This document shows, piece after piece, positions 23,683 through 35,129 of a stretch of 64,000 bases of DNA. Positions within the stretch are counted from its first letter, which is position 1; the number at the start of each line of letters is the position of its first letter. The translations under genes and the position numbers were made by a program. The notes under the pieces were generated by a model. That model was not told the origin of the DNA. It saw only the letters and a program-made list of their open reading frames with translations, and searched no databases. Source of the DNA: Copromyces sp. CBS 386.78 (Eukaryota; Ascomycota; Sordariomycetes; Sordariales; Sordariaceae); assembly GCA_030685235.1 (NCBI GenBank), contig MU839207.1, forward strand, positions 1 to 64,000, read 5' to 3'.

Positions 23683-24306
23683 TCACCCAACAACCCCCAA
23701 CCCAACCGCACCCATCAGCCCTCCCACCAAAGCATGCACAGCAAAATGCACCGTCGGTCCACCAAGCGTCGTCTTCTCCGTCTCATCCACTCCATCCCCC
23801 TTTCCTTTTCCTTTTCCTTTTCCTTTTCCTTCTCCTTTCCCTTCTCCTCCGCCCTCCTTTGCCCCAGCAAGACCCATCTGCATCTGCATCTGCATCCGCC
23901 GCCAAGCCCTCCACAAGGGAAACAAGTGATAAACGCTCAACCACCCCGTCACGCCCCTCACCACCTCCTCTCTTGCTCTCACCTCTTGCGGTGTTCCCTT
24001 CCCGTTGACGTTGAGTCCGAAGAATAAGAGGTAGATGACGACTAGGTTGACTGAGAGTAAAAGGCCGCCGAGGTTGGAGAGGATGAGGCGGGCTTCGGTG
24101 GCTTCTTGCGGTGTAAGCTTGGTGCTGGATGTGCTGGATGTGCTGGACGTGCTGGATGTGCTGGATGTGCTGGATGTGGTTCTGGAAAGAAGGGGAAGTT
24201 GCGACTCGGGACGCAGAAGAAAGGAGAGCGAGGCGGGAGTTTCGATTAGGAGGTGGAGGAGGAGGGGGAGGTGGGAGGGTGGGAGGCCTAGGATCGTGGT
24301 AGGCAT
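23683..24306 (-). CDS. Small hydrophobic membrane protein of unknown function
   Basis: A single-exon 207-aa ORF. I chose the ATG at 24306 (M-P-T-T-I-L-G-L-P-P-S), because the frame upstream runs through a poly-Lys (poly-T on +) tract and looks untranslated. Hydrophobic segments lie at about 10-30 (L-P-L-L-L-H-L-L-I-E-T-P-A-S-L), about 70-95 and about 185-207, suggesting three membrane passes. Between the first two is a Ser-Ser-Thr repeat encoded by a 9-bp tandem repeat; before the last is a Gly-Lys repeat encoded by TTTTCC-type repeats. The pattern of short hydrophobic helices plus a Y-H-x-F-P-L-x-R-A-W-R-R motif resembles uncharacterised fungal membrane proteins, but I cannot name a function. 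Confidence 0.65.
   Translation of the reverse strand: MPTTILGLPPSHLPLLLHLLIETPASLSFLLRPESQLPLLSRTTSSTSSTSSTSSTSSTSSTKLTPQEATEARLILSNLGGLLLSVNLVVIYLLFFGLNVNGKGTPQEVRAREEVVRGVTGWLSVYHLFPLWRAWRRMQMQMQMGLAGAKEGGGEGKGEGKGKGKGKGKGDGVDETEKTTLGGPTVHFAVHALVGGLMGAVGLGVVG
24122..24179 (+). repeat. 9-bp tandem repeat encoding Ser-Ser-Thr
   Basis: About six copies of GTGCTGGAT (one with C for T) within the small membrane protein gene; copy-number changes would keep the reading frame. Confidence 0.85.
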
Positions 24307-25130
24307 TTCTTTTTTTTTTTTTTTTTTTTTGGATATATGGTCGTTCGGTGGTCGGTGGTTGGTGGACTGACTGAGAGGGAGGTTGGTTAGTGACTGGGGT
24401 TTGAGTTGGTGAGAATGAGGGGGGGAGCAATTGGGATAATTTACGTTGGGTGGAATTTTACGCAAGTAGGCGGTTTTGAAGACAGGACCGAGTGTAGAGA
24501 TAGAGAGGCAGGTAAGGTAGTGTTGTGAAGGTTGATGGGTAACTACCTCGTGTGTAGCGTGGAGGTGCTGTTTGTTCGCCAGGTGGGCTTGGGCTGATGT
24601 TTTTTTCTTTTTTTTTTTTCTCAAGAAAAACGTTCTTTGCTCTTCCAAAGTTCACTCCGGGATGTCTTGATGAGTTGTTTCGGACTCGGGTCTCCAGGGT
24701 TTGCTTTCCTCGGACTTATTGCTTACTTCATGTTGAAAGAAAAAGAAACAAGATAAGACCAACTGCATCGTGAAGTCGTAAACTGGGAACCTAGAACTAG
24801 GCCAGCTTCTTGTCCACCAATCAGATTCCTTGGTTATCAGTCGATGCCTCGAAGCCCCAATTGTAGACAACGAGGAGTGAAGTCTAGAACGTCAAGAAAA
24901 TGAATGAATATACTTGTTAGTGTCAGGTATCTAAATGGCAACGAATTATGATTGCAGAAGGTAAGGTGATAACAATAACAAGTTCCTTTTACACGCCATG
25001 TAAATGCGGGTATTGCAACTGAGGAGCATTTTGCTCTCTCCAACTATGATCTATGCATCTTTCTTTCTCATCAATATCCAGGATATATCCCTCTCACGTC
25101 GCACACCCTTCCCTTAGGATTTCCCCCGTC
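24307..25130. other. Intergenic between the small membrane protein gene and bfr2
   Basis: It contains two poly-T runs (about 24311-24330 and 24601-24620) near the start of the minus-strand gene and otherwise no convincing ORF. The 25 bases left of 25131 are the start of the bfr2 3' UTR. Confidence 0.5.
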
Positions 25131-27147
25131 TTAGGAGCGGAAAAGCTTGAGACCAGCCTCCTCAACACTAACACCACCCATGTCCTCATCCTCATCCTTC
25201 TCCGCCTCCTCATCCTCCTTCAGCACCATCTTCTGTCCAAACAGCGTGCCAAAGAACCGATCGATAGCGTGTTCCTCCCACGACCTTCTATCCTCCGGCG
25301 CCATAAAGTTCTGCAACTTCTCGTGCACCGTGAACCGCAGCTTGCGTCCCTTGCTCGCCTTTCGATCCACCTGCTTCCTCGTCTTGGCCTCCTTGAGCGC
25401 CGCCCACCTGACGGTTGCCACGGACTCTCCCGGGGCGGCGGAATCCGAGCTGCGCTGGTCGACTAGCTCCTTGAGTAGCAGCTGGTAGAAGTCGGCGTCG
25501 TCGTAGATCTCGGCGTCCTCCTCGACCTTCTTGGCCGCCTGCGCGGGGGCGCACGAGCGCGGTGTGCGCGCCTTCTTGATGAGGCGGTCGGCGCTGAGGA
25601 GCTGGTCGTCGAGAACGGAGACGAGCGATTGGGAACCGGCAGACTTGGCGAGGCGACGCTCCTTGGTCATGCTGGCGGTGGTGCTGCGTACGCGGGTGGA
25701 CCACTTGTCGAGGACCTGGCGGCGGTACTTGTTGGCGGGACCCTCGACGGCCTCGAGAGCCTCCCAGATCTCGGACTCGGGCGTGTCGAGCTCGATGGCG
25801 GCGCGCTTGCGCTTCTCGCCGGCCTTGGCCTTGACCTGTTCGGGGAGGAAGCTGTTGCGGACGGAGTCGATGGTGTTCCATAGTTTGACGGCGGCCTCCT
25901 CGGCGGCCTTGTAGGGCTTCTCCTTGAACTTGTCGGGCTTCTCGACGCAGTTGAAGGTGTTGGCGGCGATGAGTGCCTTCTGGAGACGGATGCGGAGGTT
26001 GAGGATGGAGTCGAAGATGCGGCGCTGGGACTGGACGGCGACACCCTTTTGGGCGTCGGCCTCGGCGGCTTTCGAGAAGGTGGAAACGATCTTCTTCTCG
26101 TCCTCGGCCATGATCTTGCGGAGCTCGGCGTTTACGTCGTTCTTTTCGTCATCGCCAGACTCGTCCTCGTCGTCCTCATCTTCATCCTCGCCCTCGTCCC
26201 CGGAACCTTGTTCGTCATCCTCGCCGTCCTCTTCGGAATCGCCCTCTTCGTCTTGGCTGCCGGAGAGCATAGCACCCTCGAGTTCTTCCTCATCATCCTC
26301 ACCCTCATCGTCATCCGTCTCCTCAGCCTCCATGTCGAAAAGGCCGTTTTGCTCGCCCTCCTCGGAATCTTCCTCGTCCTCGTCATCCTCTTCGAGGCCC
26401 TCATCATCTTCCTCCTCTTCATCATCCTCGGAGCCGGACATGAAGTCAGCGGCAGTAGGCCTCTTCTTGATGCGAACCGCCAGGTCGTCCTTCTTGGGAG
26501 TCTTGGCCGGTGTCTTGGGCTTGGAGCTTCCACGGAAGGTGAACTTTTCCGACCAGTTTTCGTCGTCCTCCCCTAGCGCATTGTCGCTGGAGATCTCGGC
26601 GTCGTCGTCGATGTGGTCGCGTTCGAGATCGGCGGTTTCTGGGTCGGCGAACTCTTCGGGGCCGGACTCGGACTCGCCATCTTCGAGGTCGTCCTCTTCG
26701 TCGTCATCATCTTCCTCGTCGTCTTCCTCGTCATCCAAGTCCTCTTCATCGCTCTCCTCTAGGGCCTTGCGGCTGACGCGTGTACCGCTGTATTCGGGGC
26801 CGAGTGTAGGGGCTTCTGCTTTTCGGAGCTTGCTCTTGCTGTTTGGTGAGGTCGGTCAGTTGATGTTGTATTTCGAAGCGGCGCATGTGGAGGGAAAGGC
26901 ATTGACATACCCAACTGTAACGTAGTGTTCTGTCTCGGCGCGCTCTACGTCACTGTCGACTTCGCTTCCGCTCTGATCATCGTCACCATCGCGAGGCTCG
27001 GCTTCGGGATCGTAGTCTGCATGCAATGCAATGTTAGTAACTGGGGGGTCTCGGTGTTGTAGCTTGGTTTGTCGTACCCTTAGCAGGCTTCTCATCGAAC
27101 ATGGAAGCACGCAGCTTGTTGCTCTTCTTTGTGGTGTACAACCCCAT
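25131..27147 (-). CDS. bfr2: Bfr2/AATF-type ribosome biogenesis protein
   Basis: Nucleolar component of the small-subunit processome, needed for early 18S pre-rRNA cleavage, by homology to yeast Bfr2 and human AATF. Exons 27147-27078, 27016-26911 and 26838-25131 give 627 aa. The N-terminal half is dominated by Asp/Glu runs. The AATF/TRAUB core follows: R-I-F-D-S-I-L-N-L-R-I-R-L-Q-K-A-L, then a region ending K-L-R-F-T-V-H-E-K-L-Q-N-F-M, then E-E-H-A-I-D-R-F-F-G-T-L-F-G-Q. Both introns have proper GT/AG and branch signals. The long serine-rich ORF on the opposite strand is a shadow of the acidic runs. Divergent from IND1. Confidence 0.92.
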
Positions 27148-27565
27148 GGTGGCGGCTCTGTGTGGTGGTGGTTATGTGGTGTTGGCGCCAAAAGAAGAGA
27201 AAGAAAAAAAAAACCAAGACGAATTCGAGATGGCGCTTGTGGGAATGGATGGATGGATTCGATGGTTCTGAAAATACAGAGGATCCCCACGCCCGAAAAA
27301 ATCAGAGCTTTGCCTGGGAGAAGGGAAATTTTGGCGGTGACAGCTGGCAGATGGCGCAGTGGGGACCGATTGACAGGGGTCCCGAATGCACCAAGAGACG
27401 GGGTCCACTCGTTGCGACCACTGTTCCTCAATTGGGGAAGTTGGGGAACTGAACTCTCTCTTTCACTCTCTTCTTAGTGATGACGAGTTGATTGAATCTT
27501 TTGATCACTTCGGAAAATACTCCTCATCTCTTCAAGTTAGGAGTGAGTTCAGTTCGGTATTCAAT
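27148..27565. promoter_or_regulatory. Divergent promoter region of bfr2 and IND1
   Basis: A 418-bp shared spacer. It contains an A/G-rich tract at about 27190-27220 and CT-rich leader sequence before the IND1 ATG. No ORF here looks real. Confidence 0.45.
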
Positions 27566-28737
27566 ATGAGACCAACAGTTTCCCGGCTGTTACAAGCCAC
27601 CAGAGCTCTCCAGCATGAGAATCCACTGGTACCTACCTTACCTTTTCCCCAACTTACACACTGTTTGACTCGGAGCTCTTCACTAACACATCACTTCATA
27701 GGGACTTCCCAAGACCGGAAGCATTCCACGCTTTCAACGAGGACTTCCTCAAAAGCGCAAGATCCCAAATGTAAACAAAGTTATTGCCGTGTCTTCAGCC
27801 AAGGGGGGTGTAGGAAAGAGTACCATAGCTGGTAAGTGTCTTCATCTTCTCAGCTCATCCCTGTCTGTCTGTGGACTGGATCAGGGGAAAGTAAACAACA
27901 CACAACCTTCAGACATCACTCCTCTCGTAGCCAACAGTTCTCTTCCTTTTTCTGTCTTCAATCCTCTTCCCATCACCCGGATATCATACTAACCTCCTCC
28001 CAGCAAACCTAGCCCTCTCCCTCTCCCGCCTCGGCTACACAACCGGCATCCTAGACACCGACCTCTTCGGCCCCTCCATCCCGACCCTCTTCAACCTTTC
28101 CTCGCCCGACCTCTCCCCTTCCTTAAACAAGGACAATCAACTCCTCCCTCTAACCTCGTACGGCGTCAAAACCATGTCCATCGGCTACCTCCTCGGGAGT
28201 GAATCCTCCGCCCTAGTCTGGCGCGGCCCCATGCTCTTAAAGGCAATCCAACAACTCCTCCACCAAGTCGACTGGTCCCATCCTTCTCTCGACATTTTGG
28301 TTCTGGACCTACCCCCCGGCACAGGCGATACTCAGTTGTCGATAGCCCAACAAGTCGTCGTCGACGGCGCCGTCATAGTCACCACCCCCCATACCTTGGC
28401 GATAAAAGACGCGGTAAAAGGGGTGAATATGTTTCGCAAGGTAGAGATTCCGATACTGGGGGTGGTGCAGAACATGAGCGTGTTCTGCTGTCCGGGGTGT
28501 GGAAGCGAGACGCATGTGTTTGGCGGGACCGAGGGAGTTAAAAGGGTTTGTGGGGAGATGGGCATGGAGTTTTTGGGGGATATACCGCTTCATCCGGCTA
28601 TCGGGGAGGATGGAGGCAGGGGGAAGCCGACGGTTGTTAGTGACCCGGGAGGAAAGGAGGCCGAGGTGTTTATGGGGTTGGGGAGAAGGGTGGCGGAGCT
28701 GGTTGGCTTGGGGAAGGTGGATTTGGGAAAGGAGTGA
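27566..28737 (+). CDS. IND1: Mitochondrial Fe-S scaffold for complex I assembly (Ind1/NUBPL)
   Basis: P-loop ATPase that delivers Fe-S clusters to complex I in the mitochondrial matrix. Exons 27566-27628, 27702-27831 and 28004-28737 give 308 aa. Residues 1-30 form an Arg-rich, acid-free presequence (M-R-P-T-V-S-R-L-L-Q-A-T-R-A). The deviant Walker A of Mrp/NBP35 ATPases is G-K-G-G-V-G-K-S-T at about 55-62, split from its continuation by intron 2. L-D-L-P-P-G-T-G-D-T and the Mrp-type Cys pair C-C-P-G-C-G (CxxC) at about residues 225-230 are present. It forms a functional pair with nuo9.8, 15 kb away. It converges on yrb30 with 224 bp between the stops. Confidence 0.93.
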
Positions 28738-28961
28738 GAGGGTGTGTGAAAGGTGGGAAAGGGTAGGGTTGATACATATGGGGAGACGATGGATCACAGG
28801 ACCGGTCTTTTTCAAGTCGAGGCTGAACGGAACTCGAGTGTGTATATGGTATGTAAATGTAGCTATAAAGTCTCCAGATCTTTGTTGTGTATAGAGATTT
28901 TAGGATGGAGGCATCGTCTATTAGTTCCTCTACTGTCTTCTTGTTTGCCCCCTTCATGCGC

Positions 28962-31043
28962 TCAAGTTGACTTGGTAGGCGTATCAGTATAAGGATCAAA
29001 GCCCATACGCATCTTCGCCTCATGTCGTACATCCCACTTCGCCTCCCCCCTTAATCCCGTCGTCGACGTTTCCTCCAGGAAAAAGGTAAGAATATGATCA
29101 GGAATCGACAGATGAGACGTCTGCTGGAACTCCTGCAAGCTGCACAGTCGTATCAACATTTCCATGAGCGACAGCGACGAGGTGATGGCACCAAATGGTG
29201 ACCTTGCCACGAACGAGTCCATGCTGTTGGGTTCTTTCTGCGCCCCCTGTACCTGTGTTGGCGTTTGGAACAACTGCTTGCCGTTCGCTCCGCCCGTGGG
29301 TAAGGATGATGTCGACGACAGAGGCGAGGGAACATATTTTCGTTGGTTTGGAGGCGTGTTCGGGTATGGTTGTAAGGAAACGTTGCGGATCTGATCGATG
29401 AGTTTGGAGTCGACTACCTTATCGCGTGGTGTGGCTGACTTGGAGGACCGGATGCTGGACTTATCGTCACCCTCGTCATCGTCGTCAGACTCGTCTTCGC
29501 TCTCGACAAAGACCTCCAGGGCGAGCCATTCCGGGTCTAAATGCGACGGCAGCCCTAACGCTTTCCTTAATCGACCCTCTTCTGCTGCGGCCGCAAGTTC
29601 AGTAGACTTGGTCTCCGCCAGCAGTTGCGCGTCGAGAATGGCTTGCTCGTCATCTTCAGCTGTGTCGTATGCTGTTTCCCCTTCTGATCCCTCTGCCTGT
29701 TCCTCCGGGTCGGTATACCATTGGCGTTTGAGTTCGATCGGATCTGGCGCGTGGAGGTCTCTCTTCAGTAGCAGCACTGGGTTGTTGTCCCCCTCTTCGG
29801 CGTTACCGATATTTAGGAGTCGTCCAGTGTCGGTATAGAAAATCTTGGACACCTGGTGTATTGGGATCGAGTCTCGAATTCCAGCCATATCGACACCATC
29901 GAATGGTCCGCGTGCGTCGTCATCCTCGTGAACACGTCCGTCGTCAAGATCTTCAATCATCTCCAAGTGATAGGCGTATTCGTCTGGGCGACCCAGCATC
30001 GAAAGGGCCGAATCAACGGCAGCAGAGTACCCGTTCACGGCTCCATCAGAAGACTCACCGGGGCAGTATCCGCGAATCTTGTCAAACTTCCAGCCTAGCG
30101 GTGCGCGAACCAGCCGTACACGAGCCTTGTGCACCACCTCCTGCCAGATGGGTTTCCGTTCGCCTTCGCCAACGCCATACGGTTGCTCCTTGGTCCACGT
30201 CCTGCCTCCAGTGCTAGGAGTGGCAGGAGCGGAACTGGCACCGCTAAGCCTGGAATGACCGCGGAAGAGCATGTAAAGAGATAATGTGAAGGAGGGTCCG
30301 ATCGGCACTGCTCGGTTAGGGTTGTTCACAAAGTGTGAGTCCCCGAACGACAAGAAGGCACTCGCCTGCATCAGTCTCGACGGAGAGATACCAGCGTTCA
30401 CTGTAGTGTTCATCCTCTCTCCAGAGGCAGTGATGGCGAGCTGGATCAGAGGGATCTCTCTGTCTATGCGGGCCAGCAGTTCCTTCATCTCCTTCATAAT
30501 GGTTAGCAGCTCAAAATGGTGTGCTTCCGACATCCGGGCTTTCTTGCCATCGGAGCGGGAGCTCTCTTCGGCAGTGGCAGCATCGTTTAGCCGCTTTCCG
30601 AGAGCAATGATGTCTCGATGGAGAGACTTGGCAAGAGGCACAGCTGCCTCGAGGAAGACATTGCCACGGCCAGATCTGGACACAGTGTTAGTTGCAAATG
30701 AGCCAAGGACAAGGCAAAGTAGGAGGAAGGGTGAGGCATACTTGAACTCTATCAGGTCGATAGCTGGTGAAACGATCTACCATGGGGAATCTCAACGTTA
30801 GCAAGGAGTGTCTTTGTTGGACGGGACCTTAGCATTGTTGGATCCGGGATAATGACCACTCACCTTGATCTTGCTATCCAAGAGCTTCTGTAGCTTCTTG
30901 AGCTCCGTGTAAACTCCTTTGTCGTCGACCGTCTTGAGCAGCCTCGAACACTGGTTGACGGCGTAGGTGGAAGTGATTGCGATGCCTGATCTGATGGCGT
31001 AGTTGACCGCATGAGACCCGAGCTTGGCCAGCAGTGCGTCCAT
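28962..31043 (-). CDS. yrb30: Ran-specific GTPase-binding protein Yrb30
   Basis: Fungal-specific binder of Ran-GTP that competes with RanGAP-stimulating Yrb1; linked to nuclear transport. Exons 31043-30864, 30776-30742 (35 nt) and 30675-28962 give 642 aa. Family features: the conserved N-terminus M-D-A-L-L-A-K-L-G ... Y-A-I-R-S-G-I-A-I-T ... Q-C-S-R-L-L-K-T-V, a heptad-rich segment, and the C-terminal region with E-M-L-I-R-L-C-S-L-Q-E-F-Q-Q-T-S-H-L-S then D-H-I-L-T-F-F-L-E-E. The final exon encodes an acidic linker (about 420-480). Divergent from sup35, 865 bp between the ATGs. Confidence 0.88.
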
Positions 31044-31907
31044 GGTTTGCTTGTCCGGTCAAATAAAAATGTGTGATTATTTAATTGGTGTGTCTATCAT
31101 ATTGGGGAGTTTTATGTACGAATGAACTTGTCCTCCAGCATGATAATTGTTAGTGTTCGTCCCGTCCGTTTGATGCCCGTTCAGGTCCTCAAGCGGAAGA
31201 GTGACGTTGGCTGGCGGGTCCAGGGCTCCAGGCTTTCGTCTCTTTTGGGTTCACGGCCCTGAGGACAGTGCATGCGCCAAGAGACACTAAGGGACTACCT
31301 TACCTTACCTTAGTTGGCTGCAAAAATTCACACTGTAATTCTGCTGATCCAACCCACTGAATGCCGGGTTTACGCGCACACTTCGGCGAGTGACTTGTAA
31401 GTTCCCCCGAGTCGTACCGTGTGTAGCTGTGGTACCGCCTTCACGCACGGTGGACAATGGGACAAAAAATTGTCATGTTCCCCGCCACCACGCTCTCCCC
31501 AATCAACGGTGGGGTAGCCCTTTCCATGCCAGCGATTCTTGACCCAAATCTCTCTTTCGACTCTGTCTTTTGCTCGCTTGTAGTTGGACGCGACAGGTCA
31601 CTCAGACAGAGTACAGGTCATCAGGGTAAGTGCGGGCTATAGTTGATATAGGGCTGTGGTCGCATCAGCTAACACTTCCATCTTATTCCAGTATAAAATC
31701 ATCTCTACTTCCGACCGCCCGATTCCCGTCCCTCCTCGCCCAAGGTCACAATTATTTGCATCTCGCGATCCAGTGGACAGAGTCGGAATCCATCTTACTG
31801 ACCAACTCTCTTCTTCTCACCACCTTCCAGCCAACGAGCGAGACCTTGAGACCACACATATCCCGCCGGTACCCTTTCGCGAATCACACACGCGACCACC
31901 ATCCAAC
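31044..31907. promoter_or_regulatory. Divergent region of yrb30 and sup35, including the sup35 leader
   Basis: A probable 5' UTR intron of sup35 sits at 31626-31691. Before it the sequence has a TACCTTACCTTACCTTAG repeat at about 31298-31313. No convincing ORF. Confidence 0.5.
31626..31691 (+). other. Probable 5' UTR intron of sup35
   Basis: GTAAGT donor at 31626, GCTAACA branch site at about 31668 and TTCCAG acceptor ending at 31691, 66 bp, wholly before the sup35 ATG. Inferred from splice signals only. Confidence 0.55.
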
Positions 31908-34214
31908 ATGTCCGGAAACGTCCAGAACAACTGGGAGGATGCCGCCGACCAGGACGAGCGCCTCGCACGCCAGACCCAGCAACAGATGAACATCAACGCT
32001 GGCACTTTCCGTCCCGGCGCCGCTGCCTTCACCCCCAACGCCCCCGCCTTCACTCCCGGCCAGTTCGCCGCTCCCGGTTTCACCCCTCAGTACCAGCAGC
32101 AGGCATACTACGGCAACCAGCCGGGCTATGGCGGCGGCTTCCCCCAGTACGGCCAGCCTGGCTACGCTCAATACAGCAATCAGCAGCAGCAGGGCTACGG
32201 CGCTGTCTATGGTCAGCAGGGATACCAGCAGGGTTACGGTAGGCCGCTTGTTCATCTTGTTCTCGTGGAGGACCTCTAGCTGATAGATATGGACACCAGG
32301 CCAGCAACAACAATATGGTGCTTACCAGCAAAACCCGGGATTCCAGCAGAGGCAACAGCAGAACCGCGATGCGCCCAAGCCCGCTCCTCAGATCGTTAAG
32401 AGGCCAGAGCAGCCCGCTGCCCAGGCGCAACCAAAGGCCGACGCCCCCAAGGCTGCTGCCGCTCCCGCCAAGGTTCTCAGCATCGGAGGCGACGCTCCTG
32501 CTAAGGTTCTGAGCATCGGTGGTGATGCCCCCAAGCCCGCCGCCAAGGTTCTCTCCATCGGCGGCACTGCTCCCGCCAAGAAGGAGGAACCCAAGAAGGA
32601 GGAGACCAAGAAGGACGCTGCTAAGAAGGAGGGTACCGCTGAGGCCGCCGCCAAGGTTGCTGCTACCAAGGCCGTTGAGAAGACCGACTCTGCTGCTGCT
32701 AGCGGCAAGACCTCACCCGCTCCCTCTTCCGGCCGCGCCAGCCCTTCGGTCGATAAGTCCGGCACCAAGGTTATTCGCGACGTCGATGCTGTTGAGAAGG
32801 AAATTCAGACCGCCGATGTTGACGAGGAGACCCTCAAGGAAATCTACGGCAAGGAACATATGAACATCATTTTCATCGGTCACGTCGATGCCGGCAAGTC
32901 TACCCTCGGTGGTGCCATTCTCTACGTCACCGGCATGGTTGACCAGCGTACCCTCGACAAGTACAAGAGGGAGGCCAAGGAGATGGGTCGTGAGACCTGG
33001 TACCTATCGTGGGCTCTTGATTTGACCAACGAGGAGCGTGCCAAGGGTAAGACTGTCGAGGTTGGTCGCGGTTTCTTCGAGACCGACAAGCGCAAGTACT
33101 CCATTCTTGATGCCCCCGGCCATAAGACCTATGTCCCCAACATGATTGGTGGTGCTTCCCAGGCCGATGTCGGTATCCTCGTCATTTCCGCCCGTAAGGG
33201 TGAGTACGAGACCGGTTTCGAGAAGGGCGGTCAGACCCGTGAGCACGCCATGTTGGCCAAGACCCAGGGTGTCAACAAGCTCGTCGTTGTCATCAACAAG
33301 ATGGACGACCCTACCGTCGAGTGGTCCGAGGAGCGCTACAAGGAGTGCACCACCAAGCTGGCTCAGTTCTTGAAGGGTACTGGTTACAACCTCAAGACGG
33401 ATGTCTTCTTCATGCCCGTTGCTGCCCAGATGACCCTCGGTATCAAGGACCGCGTCCCCAAGGATGTCTGCCCCTGGTACGATGGCCCCTCGCTGCTTGA
33501 GTACCTTGACAACATGAACGCTCTCGAGCGCAAGGTCAACGCTCCCTTCATGATGGCCGTTGCTGGCAAGTACCGTGATATGGGTACCATGATTGAGGGT
33601 AAGATCGAGGCCGGTGTGGTCAAGAAGGGTATGAACTTGGTCATGATGCCCAACAAGCAGTCGGTCGACATCTCGGCCCTTTACGGCGAGACCGAAGATG
33701 AGATTGCCGTTGCCCAGTGCGGTGAGCAAGTCCGTATGCGTCTCCGTGGCATCGAAGAAGAAGAGATCACGCCCGGTTTCGTCCTTTGCTCGCCCAAGCG
33801 TCTTGTGCACAACGTCAGCGCTTTCGAGGCTCAGATCCGCATCCTTGACCTCAAGTCTATTTTGACTGCCGGCTTTAACTGCGTGCTCCACGTCCATGCC
33901 GCTATTGAGGAGGTTACTTTCTCCGCTCTTCTCCACAAGCTCCAGAAGGGTACCGGCAGAAAGTCCAAGGTTCCTCCTTCCCACGCCAAGAAGGGTGACA
34001 GCATCATTGCTCGTCTCGAGGTTACCGGCGGTGCCGGCTCTGTGTGTGTTGAGAGGTTCGAGGATTACCCCCAGATGGGTCGCTTCACGCTCCGTGACCA
34101 GGTATGTTTTTGTCCATCTACTGTTCGCGCTGAAACTTGTACTAACAGTCACCGCAGGGTCAAACCATTGCTATTGGCAAGATCACTAAGCTCATCACCG
34201 ATACCTCTGCTTAG
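31908..34214 (+). CDS. sup35: Translation termination factor eRF3 (Sup35)
   Basis: GTPase that partners eRF1 in stop-codon recognition and peptide release. Exons 31908-32238, 32300-34101 and 34158-34214 give 729 aa. The N-domain (1-150) is rich in Gln, Tyr and Gly with Q-G-Y-type repeats, like the prion domain of yeast Sup35. It also holds two overlapping PAM2-like segments (N-I-N-A-G-T-F-R-P and T-P-N-A-P-A-F-T-P, about 25-45) of the kind that bind poly(A)-binding protein. The M-domain has three V-L-S-I-G-G repeats (about 170-205) and Lys/Glu runs. The EF-1alpha-like GTPase part starts near 295: G1 G-H-V-D-A-G-K-S-T, G3 D-A-P-G-H-K, G4 N-K-M-D. Intron 1 splits the Q/Y-rich domain. Confidence 0.96.
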
Positions 34215-35129
34215 ATGGTAAAGAGAAAATTGGTGTTGTCGGCGGACCCGATCGAGTAGAGAAATCGCGATTCTCGAGTCGAAGATGATAACAGCGTAAA
34301 CAGAATCCGGGCTTTACACTTTTTATTGCCTGAGCAGCGGGGAAAGCTTTAGTAAAGGCCATGTTTACGTTCCTCGAGACGAAGCATTAGGAGGGGAACA
34401 AAATACCAGTTGGAATACAAAGTTATGTTACGTTTGGGAAGCCCGCCGGGTATCATGGGTGTTCAGGTTCCTTTTGCTTGCTTTTATGGTGATATTTGTT
34501 CCCAAACCTCTCTACCTTCATCTAGAGGATAGAGTCGCAAACCTAAATCCCTGACCATCGATTTATCTGGACTCATACGGCAAAACGATGCCAAGTGAAG
34601 ACAGAAGTTTGAGAAACTCCCCGAGGAACATGCGGGGAGAGCGGGGCCGATGACGAGCTATTCCCGTCGGCAGGAGATGCCGAACGGAGGAGGGGCCGAA
34701 TGAGCGGGCCCACTCCGGAGGCTACCTACCGAGCGTATGAGGGGAAGAGGAGATGAGTCTATGACAATGACAATGGACTTCATATGATGATCATGACATG
34801 TCTTCAAATATCCCTCTTGCTATAACTGAGGCTTTGAAAGTCTTTGGAAAAAACCACCAGGGTTACGAGACCTCACGACGAAGGTAAGTTCCCATAGCCC
34901 TCTCATGACATCATGACAAATCCGGGGCTTCTATCAGATCTGAGAGTGCGAGTTCAGAATGTCAACATCTCGACTCTCCCAAGTAGCCTATTTATCAGAG
35001 TCCAGGGACGAAGAATCACTGCTAATAAGACGAACAGCAACCCTACTTTTCCAGTCCCTAAACCCAAACTCAAGATCCCGAACCTAAACCACCGAGATCT
35101 CTCTCTTTCAACAGTCAACACCAGTCACC
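34215..35129. other. Intergenic between sup35 and the SDR gene
   Basis: It holds the sup35 3' UTR and the SDR promoter. A GC-rich purine block (about 34615-34750) and then CT-rich leader are visible. No ORF looks coding. Confidence 0.5.

Noticed and set aside
23269..24027. 252-aa plus-strand frame
   Set aside because: Antisense to the small membrane protein gene; driven by CT-rich repeats (poly-Pro/Ser/Phe).
24307..24648. N-terminal extension of the small membrane protein to 24648
   Set aside because: Contains long poly-Lys from T-runs and no conserved sequence; the ATG at 24306 opens with the hydrophobic family-like N-terminus.
25924..26925. 333-aa Ser-rich frame opposite bfr2
   Set aside because: Poly-Ser arises from reading GAC/GAG acidic runs backwards; the minus strand encodes Bfr2.
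33004..34152. 382-aa open frame antisense to sup35
   Set aside because: Exact shadow of the highly codon-biased eRF3 exon (C-ending codons give open antisense frames); no own features.
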